From assembly GCA_025966295.1 (NCBI GenBank), contig JAOPVD010000330.1, positions 1 to 38,361 on the forward strand: 38,361 bases of DNA, given 5' to 3'. The DNA comes from Frankiales bacterium. Lineage in GTDB: Bacteria > Actinomycetota > Actinomycetes > Mycobacteriales > SCTD01. The stretch's first letter is position 1; the number at the start of each line of letters is the position of its first letter. Under the pieces are notes generated by a model, which searched no databases, had not been told where the DNA came from, and saw nothing but the letters and a program-made list of their open reading frames with translations. A program made the translations under genes and the position numbers. Shown here one piece after another: positions 31,350-38,361 of this stretch.

Positions 31350-34300
31350 CTAGGCGGTGCGCAGGCGCCGCACCAGCACGGCCGCGCCGGTCAGCACCAT
31401 CAGTGCCAGTGCCGGGGCGCCGAGGCCACCGGTGGCGGCCAGCCCGTCCCTGGCCGGGGCCTGCGGCTTGGCGCCCGGTCCGGTCGGCAGCCCCGGGCCA
31501 CCGATCGGCTGCGCCACCGCGGACTCGGAGGCGAAGCCGTAGTTGAACTTCGCGCAGCCGCCGGCGGTCGTGAAGGTCACGTCCGCCACCAGGTCGTAGG
31601 CGTCCGCCGTGTTGCCGGTGTCGCCGTCGAGCGCGCTGACGTCGAGCTTCAGACAGTCGTGGTCGAAGACCCAGGGCTGGGCGCCGTCGCCGTCCGCGTC
31701 CTTGCTCTTGTCACGGGTCGGCTCGCTGTAGTTGTCGATGTGCGGCTTGCCCTTGGCGTCGCTGTACGACGAGCCCTCCCGGAAGGTGGCGTCGTTGAGG
31801 TCCGGGGTGTCGGACTCCGCCGTCGGCTTGCTGTCCAGCGGGGTCTGCGCCGGTGGGTTGTCGGTGCCGACGTTGCCGTAGCCGTGCGCCTCGTCGGTGT
31901 AGGTCAGCAGCACGCCGGGCTGGAACGCGGTCGGACCGCGGTCGGACTCACCGCGACCGTCCACGTCGAAGCCGGACCGGTCGCGCAGCTCGAGCAGGTA
32001 GGCGTGCTCCTGCGACGACGGGACACCGGCCTCGAGGTAGCTCCAGCCCTCGGTGCAGGTACCGCCCGAGACCGAGAGGTCCTCCTTGCAGCCACCGGGG
32101 TAGACGGCCGGGTCGTTCGGGCCGCCCTTGCCGTTCTCGAAGTCGCTGCTGAACAGCACCTTCTCGGCGCCGCCCACCGTCGCGACGATCTTGAGGTCGT
32201 CGATGATCCAGCCGAGCCGGGCCAGGCCCGGGTCGGTCGCGTAGCTCAGGCGCAGCGTGCTGCCCTTCTTGCCGGCCAGCGAGCTCAGGTCGTAGCTGTC
32301 GGCCACGAACGTCGGCGCCGGGTACCGGCCGGCGACCCGGTCGACCGCCTGCGTGTTGGCGGCGTAGGAGCCGCTGGTGCCGGTGAGGGCGTTGCCGAAC
32401 TTCTGCAGGCAGGAGTTGGCGTTCGGGTTCTGCGTCGCCGGCGTGCTGTAGCCGTTGGCCGACGCCACCGAGGCGTAGGTGACCTTGCCGGCCTCGTCCG
32501 GCGTGCCGGTCAGCACGAAGCCGTAGTCGTAGTCCCACTCGATGTCCCACAGGCTCTTGAACGAGGCCGTGATCTTCGTGCCGGCCGGCAGGTCGCCGAG
32601 GCCGGGGATGACGAAGTCGAGGTTGTGAGCACCGGTCGGCACGCAGCCGAAGTCGTTGCCCTGCCGGGAGTACCAGACCCGCTTGCCGGAGGCACCGGAC
32701 TTGATGACGGCCGGGTCGACCAGCTGGCGACCGGGCAGGGCCACCGCGTAGGTCTGGCCGTTGTGGATGCCGTAGTCGCCCTTCTTGGCCGACAGCGTGT
32801 AGGGCTTGCCGTCCGGGGTGACCCAGTGGATGAGGCCGGTGTCGCGCTTGGTGTCGTGCCAGCCCTTGACCTTCTTGGTGCCGGTCGGCAGCACCTCGGG
32901 CACCACCCAGCCGAGTTCCTTCTTGGCGATGACGTCCATGTTCTGCGACTTGTCGGTCGCCATCAGGGTGAAGTCGCCGTAGGTCTCGCGGCTGCCGGTG
33001 GAGTAGTAGTCCGGCAGGCCGAGCGAGTGGCCGTACTCGTGGGAGATGACCGAGGCGAACTCGATCGCCGTCTCCGGGTTGACGTTGTACGGGCCGACCC
33101 GGACGTAGACCACGAGGTCCCTGCCCATGTCCCTGGTCGTCTTGGTCGTGTACGACGTGTCGGTGTACCAGAGCGGCTGGCCCTCGAGGTCCTTGAGCTG
33201 GTCCTTGGAGATGTAGCCGGTCAGGCCGGTCTTCGGGTCGGTGTAGCTGTGCTCGAGCGAGGAGGAGTGCGGCCAGATGTTGTCGTTGGAGACCTCCTGG
33301 CAGTCCGCGGCGACCGACAGCTGGCTCGCGCCGTTGCCGCCGCAGCCCTGGAAGACGACCTCGAAGAAGTCCACGACGCCGTCCTTGTCGGTGTCGTAGT
33401 CGCTGTAGTCGATGTCGGGGTCGGCCACGACGGCCGCGTCGTACGCCGCCTTGGCGGCCGGCCCGCAGCCCGAGTCGATGCTCTGCAGCGCCCCGACGCC
33501 GGCGACCGCGCCGACCAGCGCCGAGCCGTTGGCGTCCGCGCCGTAGTAGTTGCGCATGCCGGGCAGCTGGTACCAGCCGTCGGTGATGCGCTTGGTGTAG
33601 GTGGCCAGCGGCGCGCCGTCCTGCGGGTCCACCGTGGTGGTGCCCGTGCAGCTGTTGGTCTGCGCCGGGTCCGGCTTCGAGAAGTGCAGCGGCTCCGGCT
33701 CGCGGCTGTAGTCGCGGTCCTTCAGGGCCACCGACGGGATGGTGGCGTGCGGGAACAGCTGCCCGTAGCTCATCTCCTGGAACAGGTTGAACGTCGAGGC
33801 CTTGTTCGCGGGGTCGTTGATGACCTTGTCGAGGTCGGCCGAGGACGCGGTGTGCTTGAAGTCGGCGAAGTCGACCGGCACCACCGGGAACGGCCGGTCG
33901 CCGTAGCGGGCGGTCTCGTAGCCGCCGGACGGCGGGATCACCTTGGGGCCGTGGCTGGCGAAGCGTCCGGTCATCGAGCCGACCGTGATGCTCGCGACGC
34001 TCGAGATGTTGCGCCACACGACGGTGGGCTCCTCGGCGAAGGTGTCGGCGGCCGCCTCCAGGACCAGGACCGCCCGGCTGCCCGCGGCCAGCGCCGGCAG
34101 CGTCCAGGTGACCAGGCCGGAGCTGGCCTTCGCCGTCCCCTGCGTCGGGCGGGCCGCGAGCCACTCCATGCCCCGCGTCTTGGGCAGCCGGACGGTGACG
34201 GGCTTGGCCCCCGCCGTGGTGTTGGTGATCAGCAGGCGCGACGGGTAGCTCTCGCCGGGCTTGACCCAGCCCAGGCTCGACACGAAGGAGTTCTCGACCC

Positions 34301-34463
34301 GCAGGCCGGCGACCGTGCCGACACTCGGGAGGGCGGCCGGCACCTGCGCGCCGGGCGCCTGGGGCAGCGCCGCCTGCGCGGTCGAGGTGCCCAGCAGGGC
34401 AAGGGGGGCGAGCAGGGCGGCGGCGACGAGCGCGCTCAGGCGCACACGTCGAGGGGCGTTCAT
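31350..34463 (-). CDS. Secreted M6 (immune inhibitor A-like) metalloprotease with LAxTG anchor
   Basis: A 1037-residue exported protease. The signal peptide (about 1-31) precedes a beta domain (about 50-165). The catalytic domain has the zinc site HEYGHSLGLPDYY (475-487), with His475 and His479 as ligands and Glu476 as catalyst. Asp-rich DYDTDKDGVVDFFE (356-369) is likely a calcium-binding loop. MAM/beta-sandwich-type regions follow (about 680-960). The C terminus is a sorting signal: LAATG (1008-1012), hydrophobic helix and RRLRTA, typical of class E sortase substrates. No sortase is in the window. The M6 family includes Bacillus immune inhibitor A. Targets here are unknown. Confidence 0.93.
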   Translation of the reverse strand: MNAPRRVRLSALVAAALLAPLALLGTSTAQAALPQAPGAQVPAALPSVGTVAGLRVENSFVSSLGWVKPGESYPSRLLITNTTAGAKPVTVRLPKTRGMEWLAARPTQGTAKASSGLVTWTLPALAAGSRAVLVLEAAADTFAEEPTVVWRNISSVASITVGSMTGRFASHGPKVIPPSGGYETARYGDRPFPVVPVDFADFKHTASSADLDKVINDPANKASTFNLFQEMSYGQLFPHATIPSVALKDRDYSREPEPLHFSKPDPAQTNSCTGTTTVDPQDGAPLATYTKRITDGWYQLPGMRNYYGADANGSALVGAVAGVGALQSIDSGCGPAAKAAYDAAVVADPDIDYSDYDTDKDGVVDFFEVVFQGCGGNGASQLSVAADCQEVSNDNIWPHSSSLEHSYTDPKTGLTGYISKDQLKDLEGQPLWYTDTSYTTKTTRDMGRDLVVYVRVGPYNVNPETAIEFASVISHEYGHSLGLPDYYSTGSRETYGDFTLMATDKSQNMDVIAKKELGWVVPEVLPTGTKKVKGWHDTKRDTGLIHWVTPDGKPYTLSAKKGDYGIHNGQTYAVALPGRQLVDPAVIKSGASGKRVWYSRQGNDFGCVPTGAHNLDFVIPGLGDLPAGTKITASFKSLWDIEWDYDYGFVLTGTPDEAGKVTYASVASANGYSTPATQNPNANSCLQKFGNALTGTSGSYAANTQAVDRVAGRYPAPTFVADSYDLSSLAGKKGSTLRLSYATDPGLARLGWIIDDLKIVATVGGAEKVLFSSDFENGKGGPNDPAVYPGGCKEDLSVSGGTCTEGWSYLEAGVPSSQEHAYLLELRDRSGFDVDGRGESDRGPTAFQPGVLLTYTDEAHGYGNVGTDNPPAQTPLDSKPTAESDTPDLNDATFREGSSYSDAKGKPHIDNYSEPTRDKSKDADGDGAQPWVFDHDCLKLDVSALDGDTGNTADAYDLVADVTFTTAGGCAKFNYGFASESAVAQPIGGPGLPTGPGAKPQAPARDGLAATGGLGAPALALMVLTGAAVLVRRLRTA

Positions 34464-34573
34464 GCGGAGGGCTCCCGGGAGTCGACAGCGAGGGGTTTGG
34501 GCCCACTTCGACGTCCGATGTCAGGTTCCTGTCAGCCCACCGAGCGACTTACGTCACCCGGGGCTCCCAGGCG

Positions 34574-35248
34574 TCAGGAGACCCGCAGCTGCCAGGCGGC
34601 GTTCCAGACCTTCTGGTCCACGACGCCCGGGGTGGTCTTGAGGCCCTTCTCGGCCGCGAACCGGGCCGCGACGTGCGCGCTCTTCGGGCCGTAGCGGCCG
34701 TCGACCTTGATGTCCCAGCCGCGCGCGGCCATCCGGGCCTGCCAGGCCCGGACGTCATCCCGGGTCTGCTTGACCAGCTTGGTGGTCAGCGCGGTGCCCG
34801 CGAAGGCCGGCGTCGCGGTGGGACGGCTGGCCTTGGCGATCGTGACCCGGTGCGACCGCGAGGCGCGGGCCGCCTCGACCCGGTCGTCACCGAGACCCAG
34901 CCTGCGGGCGCAGGCCGGCCAGGGCTGCCAGCCGCGGGCCGCCTGCAGCCGCTGTGCGGCGGCGTCCTGCGTCGCCGGCCGGGCGTCGGAGGGCTTGCCG
35001 GTGTAGCCGAGCCCGCGCCAGGTGCGCAGGTCGAACTGGTAGGCGCCGTAGTAGCCGTTGCCGGTGTTGATGGCGTAGTTGCCGCCGCTCTCGCACATCC
35101 GCAGCCGGGCGAAGTCGTCCTCGGCGGCAGCGCTGGCCGGCGTCGCCAGGGCGGCGCCGAACGTCGCCGTCAGCCCGCCCGCGGCGAGCGCCGGGGCGGT
35201 CTTGCTGGGCTTGGCGTGACGGGGCTTGCGTGCGCGCAGCAGCGACAC
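34574..35248 (-). CDS. Rpf-like transglycosylase with C-terminal wall-binding domain
   Basis: A 224-residue exported cell-wall hydrolase. A signal sequence (about 1-42, ending ATPASA) is followed by an Rpf core (43-120). It contains the catalytic Glu53 in RMCESGGNYAINTGNGYYG, then AYQFDLRTWRGLGY and WQPWPACARRLGL, with Cys52 and Cys106 likely paired. The C-terminal domain (about 165-224) contains VRAWQARMAARGWDIKVDG and YGPKSAHVAARF, a peptidoglycan-binding-like fold. Rpf proteins cleave peptidoglycan and promote resuscitation of dormant cells. The GTG start has AAGGA 8 bases upstream. The preceding c-di-AMP riboswitch should control it. Confidence 0.93.
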   Translation of the reverse strand: MSLLRARKPRHAKPSKTAPALAAGGLTATFGAALATPASAAAEDDFARLRMCESGGNYAINTGNGYYGAYQFDLRTWRGLGYTGKPSDARPATQDAAAQRLQAARGWQPWPACARRLGLGDDRVEAARASRSHRVTIAKASRPTATPAFAGTALTTKLVKQTRDDVRAWQARMAARGWDIKVDGRYGPKSAHVAARFAAEKGLKTTPGVVDQKVWNAAWQLRVS

Positions 35249-35265
35249 CGAGCAGTCCTTGTCCC

Positions 35266-35420
35266 GTTCGCCTGCGGAGTGAGCTGTCGGGTTCGGGCAG
35301 GGCTGCCCGGCTCCTGTCGGAGCTTCACCCCGAGGGCGCGTGCGCGCCCGGTGTACGTGGTTCCCCCGCTCCTGCCCCTCGGTGATCGGATCAACGGGCA
35401 CCCCGGGGCAGGACTCGGCG
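35266..35420 (-). ncRNA. c-di-AMP riboswitch (ydaO-yuaA type)
   Basis: The leader of the Rpf-like gene carries the conserved blocks of this riboswitch in order: CCGAGTCCTGCCCCGGGG, GGGGGAACCACGT, CGGGGTGAAGC, AGGAGCCGGGCAGCCCTGCC and GAACCCGACAGCTCACTCCG, ending CAGGCGAACG. The aptamer ends about 17 bases before the start codon. In actinobacteria this class usually turns off cell-wall hydrolase genes of the Rpf type when c-di-AMP is high. Expression platform details are not visible. Confidence 0.8.
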
Positions 35421-35486
35421 GTGGGGACCCGTGCCCCGCCTTCCGGCGTGGCGCGTTGACACGCTAGTCCAATCGGCGCGTGTGAT

Positions 35487-36512
35487 CTACGCCTTGAGCG
35501 CGGTCCCGGCCGAACGCAGGTCCTCACAGGCCCGCTGCACCCGGGCCGCCATGCCGGCCTCGGCGCTCTTGCCCCAGGCCCGCGGGTCGTACAGCTTCTT
35601 GTTGCCGACCTCGCCGTCGACCTTCAGGACGCCGTCGTAGTTCTTGAACATGTGGTCCGCCACCGGCCGCGTGAAGGCGTACTGGGTGTCGGTGTCGACG
35701 TTCATCTTCACCACGCCGTAGTCCAGCGCCTCCCGGATCTCCTCGAGCAGCGACCCGGAACCGCCGTGGAAGACCAGGTCGAACGGCTTGTCCGTGCCGT
35801 ACTTCTCGCCGACCGCGTCCTGGATCTGCTTGAGGATCTCGGGGCGGAGCTTGACGTTGCCGGGCTTGTAGACGCCGTGCACATTGCCGAAGGTCGCCGC
35901 CAGCAGGTAGCGGCCCTTCTCGCCGAGGCCGAGGACCTCGGCCGTGCGGAGCGCGTCCTCCGGGGTGGTGTACAGCTTCTCGTTGATGGCGTTCTCGACG
36001 CCGTCCTCCTCGCCGCCGACCACGCCGATCTCGAGCTCCATGACGATCCTGGCCTTGGCGCACTGCTCGAGCAGGTCGGCCGCGATCGCCAGGTTCTCCT
36101 CGAGCTCGACCGCCGAGCCGTCCCACATGTGCGACTGGAACAGCGGCAGCTCGCCGCGGGCGACCCGCTCCTGGCTGATCGCGATGAGCGGCCGCATGTA
36201 GCCGTCGAGCTTGTCCTTGGGGCAGTGGTCGGTGTGCAGCGCGATGTTGACCGGGTAGTTCTTGGCCACCACGTGCGCGTACTCGGCGAGCGCCACCGCG
36301 CCCGCGACCATGTCCTTGACCTTCGGACCGGACAGGTACTCCGCCCCGCCGGTGCTGACCTGCACGATGCCGTCGCTGCCGGCGTCGGCGAAGCCCTGCA
36401 GCGCGGCGTTCAGCGTCTGCGAGCTGGTGACGTTGATGGCCGGGTAGGCGAAGCGGCCGGCCTTCGCGCGGTCGAGCATCTCGGCGTAGACCTCAGGCGT
36501 GGCGATCGGCAT
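35487..36512 (-). CDS. fbaA: Class II fructose-bisphosphate aldolase
   Basis: A 341-residue zinc-dependent aldolase cleaving fructose 1,6-bisphosphate in glycolysis and gluconeogenesis. Metal and substrate motifs are complete: ALHTDHCPKDKLDGYM, ELEIGVVGGEEDGV, ATFGNVHGVYKPGN, DLVFHGGSGS and KMNVDTDTQYAFTRPV. N-terminal MPIATPEVYAEMLDRAK is typical of actinobacterial Fba. The ATG has GGAG 11 bases upstream. It is monocistronic, with a divergent DedA gene. Confidence 0.97.
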   Translation of the reverse strand: MPIATPEVYAEMLDRAKAGRFAYPAINVTSSQTLNAALQGFADAGSDGIVQVSTGGAEYLSGPKVKDMVAGAVALAEYAHVVAKNYPVNIALHTDHCPKDKLDGYMRPLIAISQERVARGELPLFQSHMWDGSAVELEENLAIAADLLEQCAKARIVMELEIGVVGGEEDGVENAINEKLYTTPEDALRTAEVLGLGEKGRYLLAATFGNVHGVYKPGNVKLRPEILKQIQDAVGEKYGTDKPFDLVFHGGSGSLLEEIREALDYGVVKMNVDTDTQYAFTRPVADHMFKNYDGVLKVDGEVGNKKLYDPRAWGKSAEAGMAARVQRACEDLRSAGTALKA

Positions 36513-36634
36513 CGGGGCGCTCCTTCACAGCTGAACGGCGGTGCCGCCGATCCTGCCAGACGGGGGCGCCGGCGTGGACCCCCGCCCGGCTACCGCCGTA
36601 CAACGGTTGTCAGGCGCCGGGCAGGCAGGGTCGG

Positions 36635-36646
36635 TAGGTTGGCCGG
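36635..36646 (+). promoter_or_regulatory. Leaderless promoter (TAGGTT-N6-GTG)
   Basis: TAGGTT (36635-36640), six bases, then the DedA-family GTG at 36647, the same arrangement as at purS and 28182. Confidence 0.5.
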
Positions 36647-37291
36647 GTGAGCGCCACCACCGTGCAGGCCCTGCCCGCCTTCCTCGACGGCCAGCACCTC
36701 GTCGAGTCCTTCGGACTGGTGGGCATCCTGCTCATCGTCTTCGCCGAAACCGGTCTGCTGCTGGGCTTCTTCCTGCCCGGCGACTCGCTGCTGTTCGCGG
36801 CCGGGTTCGCGGCCACCGGTCGGCTGAGCGACTCGCTGCACCCGAACATCGCGCTGGTGTGCATCAGCGTGAGCATCGTCGCCATCATCGGTGCGCAGAC
36901 CGGCTTCTACATCGGGCGCAAGGCCGGGCCGGCGCTGTTCAACCGCGAGGACTCGCGGTTCTTCAAGCGCTCCTACGTGACGAAGGCCGAGGAGGTCATC
37001 GAGCGGTACGGCGCCGGCAAGGCGATCGTGCTGGCGCGCTTCATCCCGATCGTGCGGACCTTCCTCAACCCGCTGGTCGGTGCCGGGGACCTGTCGGTCC
37101 GCACCTTCACGCTCTGGAACATCGTGGGCGGCGTGCTGTGGGGCACCGGCGTGACGCTGCTGGGCTACTACCTGGGCCAGGTCGACGCGATCGGCAAGAA
37201 CATCGAGATCTTCGCGATCCTCGTGGTGATCATCTCGGTCATCCCGATCGCGGTGGAGCTGCTCAAGGCCCGCAAGGCCTCCCGCGTCTAG
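36647..37291 (+). CDS. DedA family (SNARE-associated) membrane protein
   Basis: A 214-residue DedA protein with several membrane helices. The family's first re-entrant motif ETGLLLGFFLPGDSLLFAAGF (34-54) and the second ARFIPIVRTFLNPLVGAG with its conserved Arg are present, followed by three hydrophobic segments and a basic end (KARKASRV). DedA proteins help lipid-carrier (undecaprenyl phosphate) flipping, proton-motive-force maintenance and envelope stress tolerance. GTG start, probably leaderless. Its stop lies four bases before the convergent pyrE stop. Confidence 0.9.
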   Translation: MSATTVQALPAFLDGQHLVESFGLVGILLIVFAETGLLLGFFLPGDSLLFAAGFAATGRLSDSLHPNIALVCISVSIVAIIGAQTGFYIGRKAGPALFNREDSRFFKRSYVTKAEEVIERYGAGKAIVLARFIPIVRTFLNPLVGAGDLSVRTFTLWNIVGGVLWGTGVTLLGYYLGQVDAIGKNIEIFAILVVIISVIPIAVELLKARKASRV

Positions 37292-37294
37292 CGG

Positions 37295-37837
37295 TCAGGC
37301 CAGCCCGAGGTCGGCGAGGGAGTACGCGAAGCGGTAGGGCACGCCCTCCGCCTCGATCTTCTCGCCCGCGCCGGTGTCGCGGTCGGCGATGGTGGCCACC
37401 CCGACCGGGATCGCCCCGGCCTCGCGGACGGCGGCGAGCGCGGTGAGCGGCGAGCCACCGGTGGTGGAGGTGTCCTCCACCACGAGCACCCGACGGCCCG
37501 CGATGTCGGGGCCTTCGATGCGGCGCTGCAGGCCGTGGGCCTTGGCCTCCTTGCGGACCACGAAGGCGTCCAGCTGGCGCCCGGCGGCGGCGGCCTGATG
37601 CAGCATCGCGGCGGCGATCGGGTCGGCGCCCATCGTCAGGCCGCCGACGGCGTCGTAGTCGAGGTCCGCGGTGAGCTCCAGCATCACGCGGCCGACCAGC
37701 GGGGCGGCCGCCGCCGACAGCGTCGTGCGGCGCAGGTCGACGTAATAGTCGGCCTCCCGCCCGGACGACAGGGTCACCCTGCCGTGGACGATCGCCTGGG
37801 AGCGGACGAGGGACAGGAGGTCATCGCGGTCGGTCAC
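37295..37837 (-). CDS. pyrE: Orotate phosphoribosyltransferase
   Basis: A 180-residue PyrE that makes OMP from orotate and PRPP in pyrimidine synthesis. The PRPP loop is VLVVEDTSTTGGS (117-129). N-terminal LSSGREADYYVDLR and the Lys-rich loop VVRKEAKAHGLQ are characteristic. The GTG at 37837 is chosen. The open frame continues into the next gene without a site. TAGCCT (37846-37851) eight bases before the GTG may be its -10 element and overlaps the stop of the upstream epimerase gene. No other pyr gene is adjacent. Confidence 0.94.
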   Translation of the reverse strand: MTDRDDLLSLVRSQAIVHGRVTLSSGREADYYVDLRRTTLSAAAAPLVGRVMLELTADLDYDAVGGLTMGADPIAAAMLHQAAAAGRQLDAFVVRKEAKAHGLQRRIEGPDIAGRRVLVVEDTSTTGGSPLTALAAVREAGAIPVGVATIADRDTGAGEKIEAEGVPYRFAYSLADLGLA

Positions 37838-37848
37838 AGGGCCTGAGG

Positions 37849-38361
37849 CTATCGGCCCGCCAGCAGCTGCCGCTCCACCGCTTCCGGCAGGCCGTGCACC
37901 GCCCGGTCCGGGCGCTGGGCCGGCATCCCGTCCTCCTGCAGCCACGCCCAGGTGTCCCGGACGGTGTCGGCCACCGGCCGCGAGAGCAGTCCGGTGGCCA
38001 CCGCGGCCGAGGTGTCGCTCTCCATGAAGCCGGCGTACTCGCCGCCCTCCGGCACCCAGCAGGGCAGCTGGGTCCACGGCTCGGCGCCGCTCGCCAGAAC
38101 GCTTTCCTGGTCGACCCACACCAGCTCGGCGGTCCCGCCGGTCGCCGCGACCACTGCCTCCAGCAGCAGCTGGGTGGTGGTGTGGCCGCTCGGGCAGACC
38201 AGGTCGTAGGCGCCACTGAGCCCCGCGGCCAGCCCGTCGAGCAGCCAGGCGGCGAGGTCCCGGACGTCGACGTACTGCAGCGGCCGGTCCGGCCGGCCGG
38301 GCGCCACCACCCGGCCGCCGCGGGCCGCCCTGTTCAGCCACCACGGCAGCCGGCCGATGTC
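37849..38361 (-). CDS. NAD-dependent epimerase/dehydratase family protein, 5' end cut off
   Basis: The C-terminal 170 residues of an extended SDR protein. The gene begins beyond the window edge. IGRLPWWLNRAARGGRVVAPG leads into RPLQYVDVRDLAAWLLD, the usual C-terminal 'xQxVDVRDLAxxxL' of this family. GAYDLVCPSGHTTTQLLLEA and DTVRDTWAWLQED follow. The Rossmann motif and catalytic YxxxK lie outside. Sequences like this are often sugar-nucleotide or isoflavone-reductase-like oxidoreductases; substrate unknown. The stop overlaps the candidate promoter of pyrE. Confidence 0.85.
   Translation of the reverse strand, partial: DIGRLPWWLNRAARGGRVVAPGRPDRPLQYVDVRDLAAWLLDGLAAGLSGAYDLVCPSGHTTTQLLLEAVVAATGGTAELVWVDQESVLASGAEPWTQLPCWVPEGGEYAGFMESDTSAAVATGLLSRPVADTVRDTWAWLQEDGMPAQRPDRAVHGLPEAVERQLLAGR

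Noticed and set aside
30918..34694. Plus-strand open frame of 1258 codons opposite the M6 protease and fetA
   Set aside because: It spans two real genes and a terminator, and its composition (Val/Arg/Gly/His) is typical of an antisense shadow.

Overview
This is a chromosomal segment of a very GC-rich actinobacterium. Codon third positions are almost all G or C, many genes start with GTG, and the families are typical of Actinomycetota: BldC, DUF3073, DUF3151, an Rpf-type cell-wall hydrolase behind a c-di-AMP riboswitch, class II aldolase, mycothiol-S-transferase-like (MDMPI) proteins and sortase-anchored proteins. The order bldC / conserved hypothetical / branched-chain amino-acid dehydrogenase / DUF3073 / purM / purF / purL / purQ resembles, from memory, the Streptomyces chromosome. 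I cannot name the genus.

Layout. (1) 1-4.4 kb, minus strand: tRNA-Lys, a PRISE-type enone reductase, and a large PAS-GGDEF-EAL protein whose C terminus looks like a recombinase-type DNA-binding helix-turn-helix. A 75-residue HTH protein lies divergently. (2) 4.8-8.3 kb, plus strand: a secreted His-rich protein, a thiolase and a secreted alpha/beta hydrolase. (3) 8.4-9.3 kb: a tRNA-Glu/Asp/Phe cluster, then about 500 bases without a gene but with a dispersed palindromic repeat. (4) 9.3-12.6 kb: bldC, a conserved hypothetical, valine/leucine dehydrogenase, a secreted PPC-like protein and DUF3073. (5) 13-28 kb: the purine biosynthesis region, nearly all on the minus strand. Transcription runs purA; then purD-purE-purB-purC; then purQ-purL-MDMPI protein-LPxTG protein-purF-purM. 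Several junctions are ATGA/GTGA overlaps, indicating translational coupling. purS is the exception: it is on the plus strand, next to a DUF559 endonuclease-like gene. (6) 28-31.3 kb: small conserved proteins (phasin-like, DUF3151, PaiB-like) and a FetA/FetB-type ABC exporter. (7) 31.3-38.4 kb: a secreted M6 metalloprotease with a LAxTG sorting signal, an Rpf-like hydrolase under a c-di-AMP riboswitch, class II fructose-bisphosphate aldolase, DedA, pyrE and a truncated epimerase.

Together the pur genes supply PRPP amidotransferase (PurF), GAR synthetase (PurD), FGAM synthase (PurS/Q/L), AIR synthetase (PurM), a PurE-like protein, SAICAR synthetase (PurC), adenylosuccinate lyase (PurB) and adenylosuccinate synthetase (PurA). 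purK, purN/purT and purH are not in the window.

The most interesting non-coding signal is a family of four ~60-bp imperfect palindromes (ends GATCATGGA / TCCATGATC) in intergenic gaps, plus a second, structurally similar pair downstream of purM. Two copies of the first family lie in opposite orientation on either side of purS and the DUF559 gene, which is exactly the block that breaks the strand uniformity of the pur region. A past inversion between these copies would explain the odd purS orientation. Many genes also carry a TANNNT box 6-7 bases before a GTG start, the signature of leaderless transcripts.
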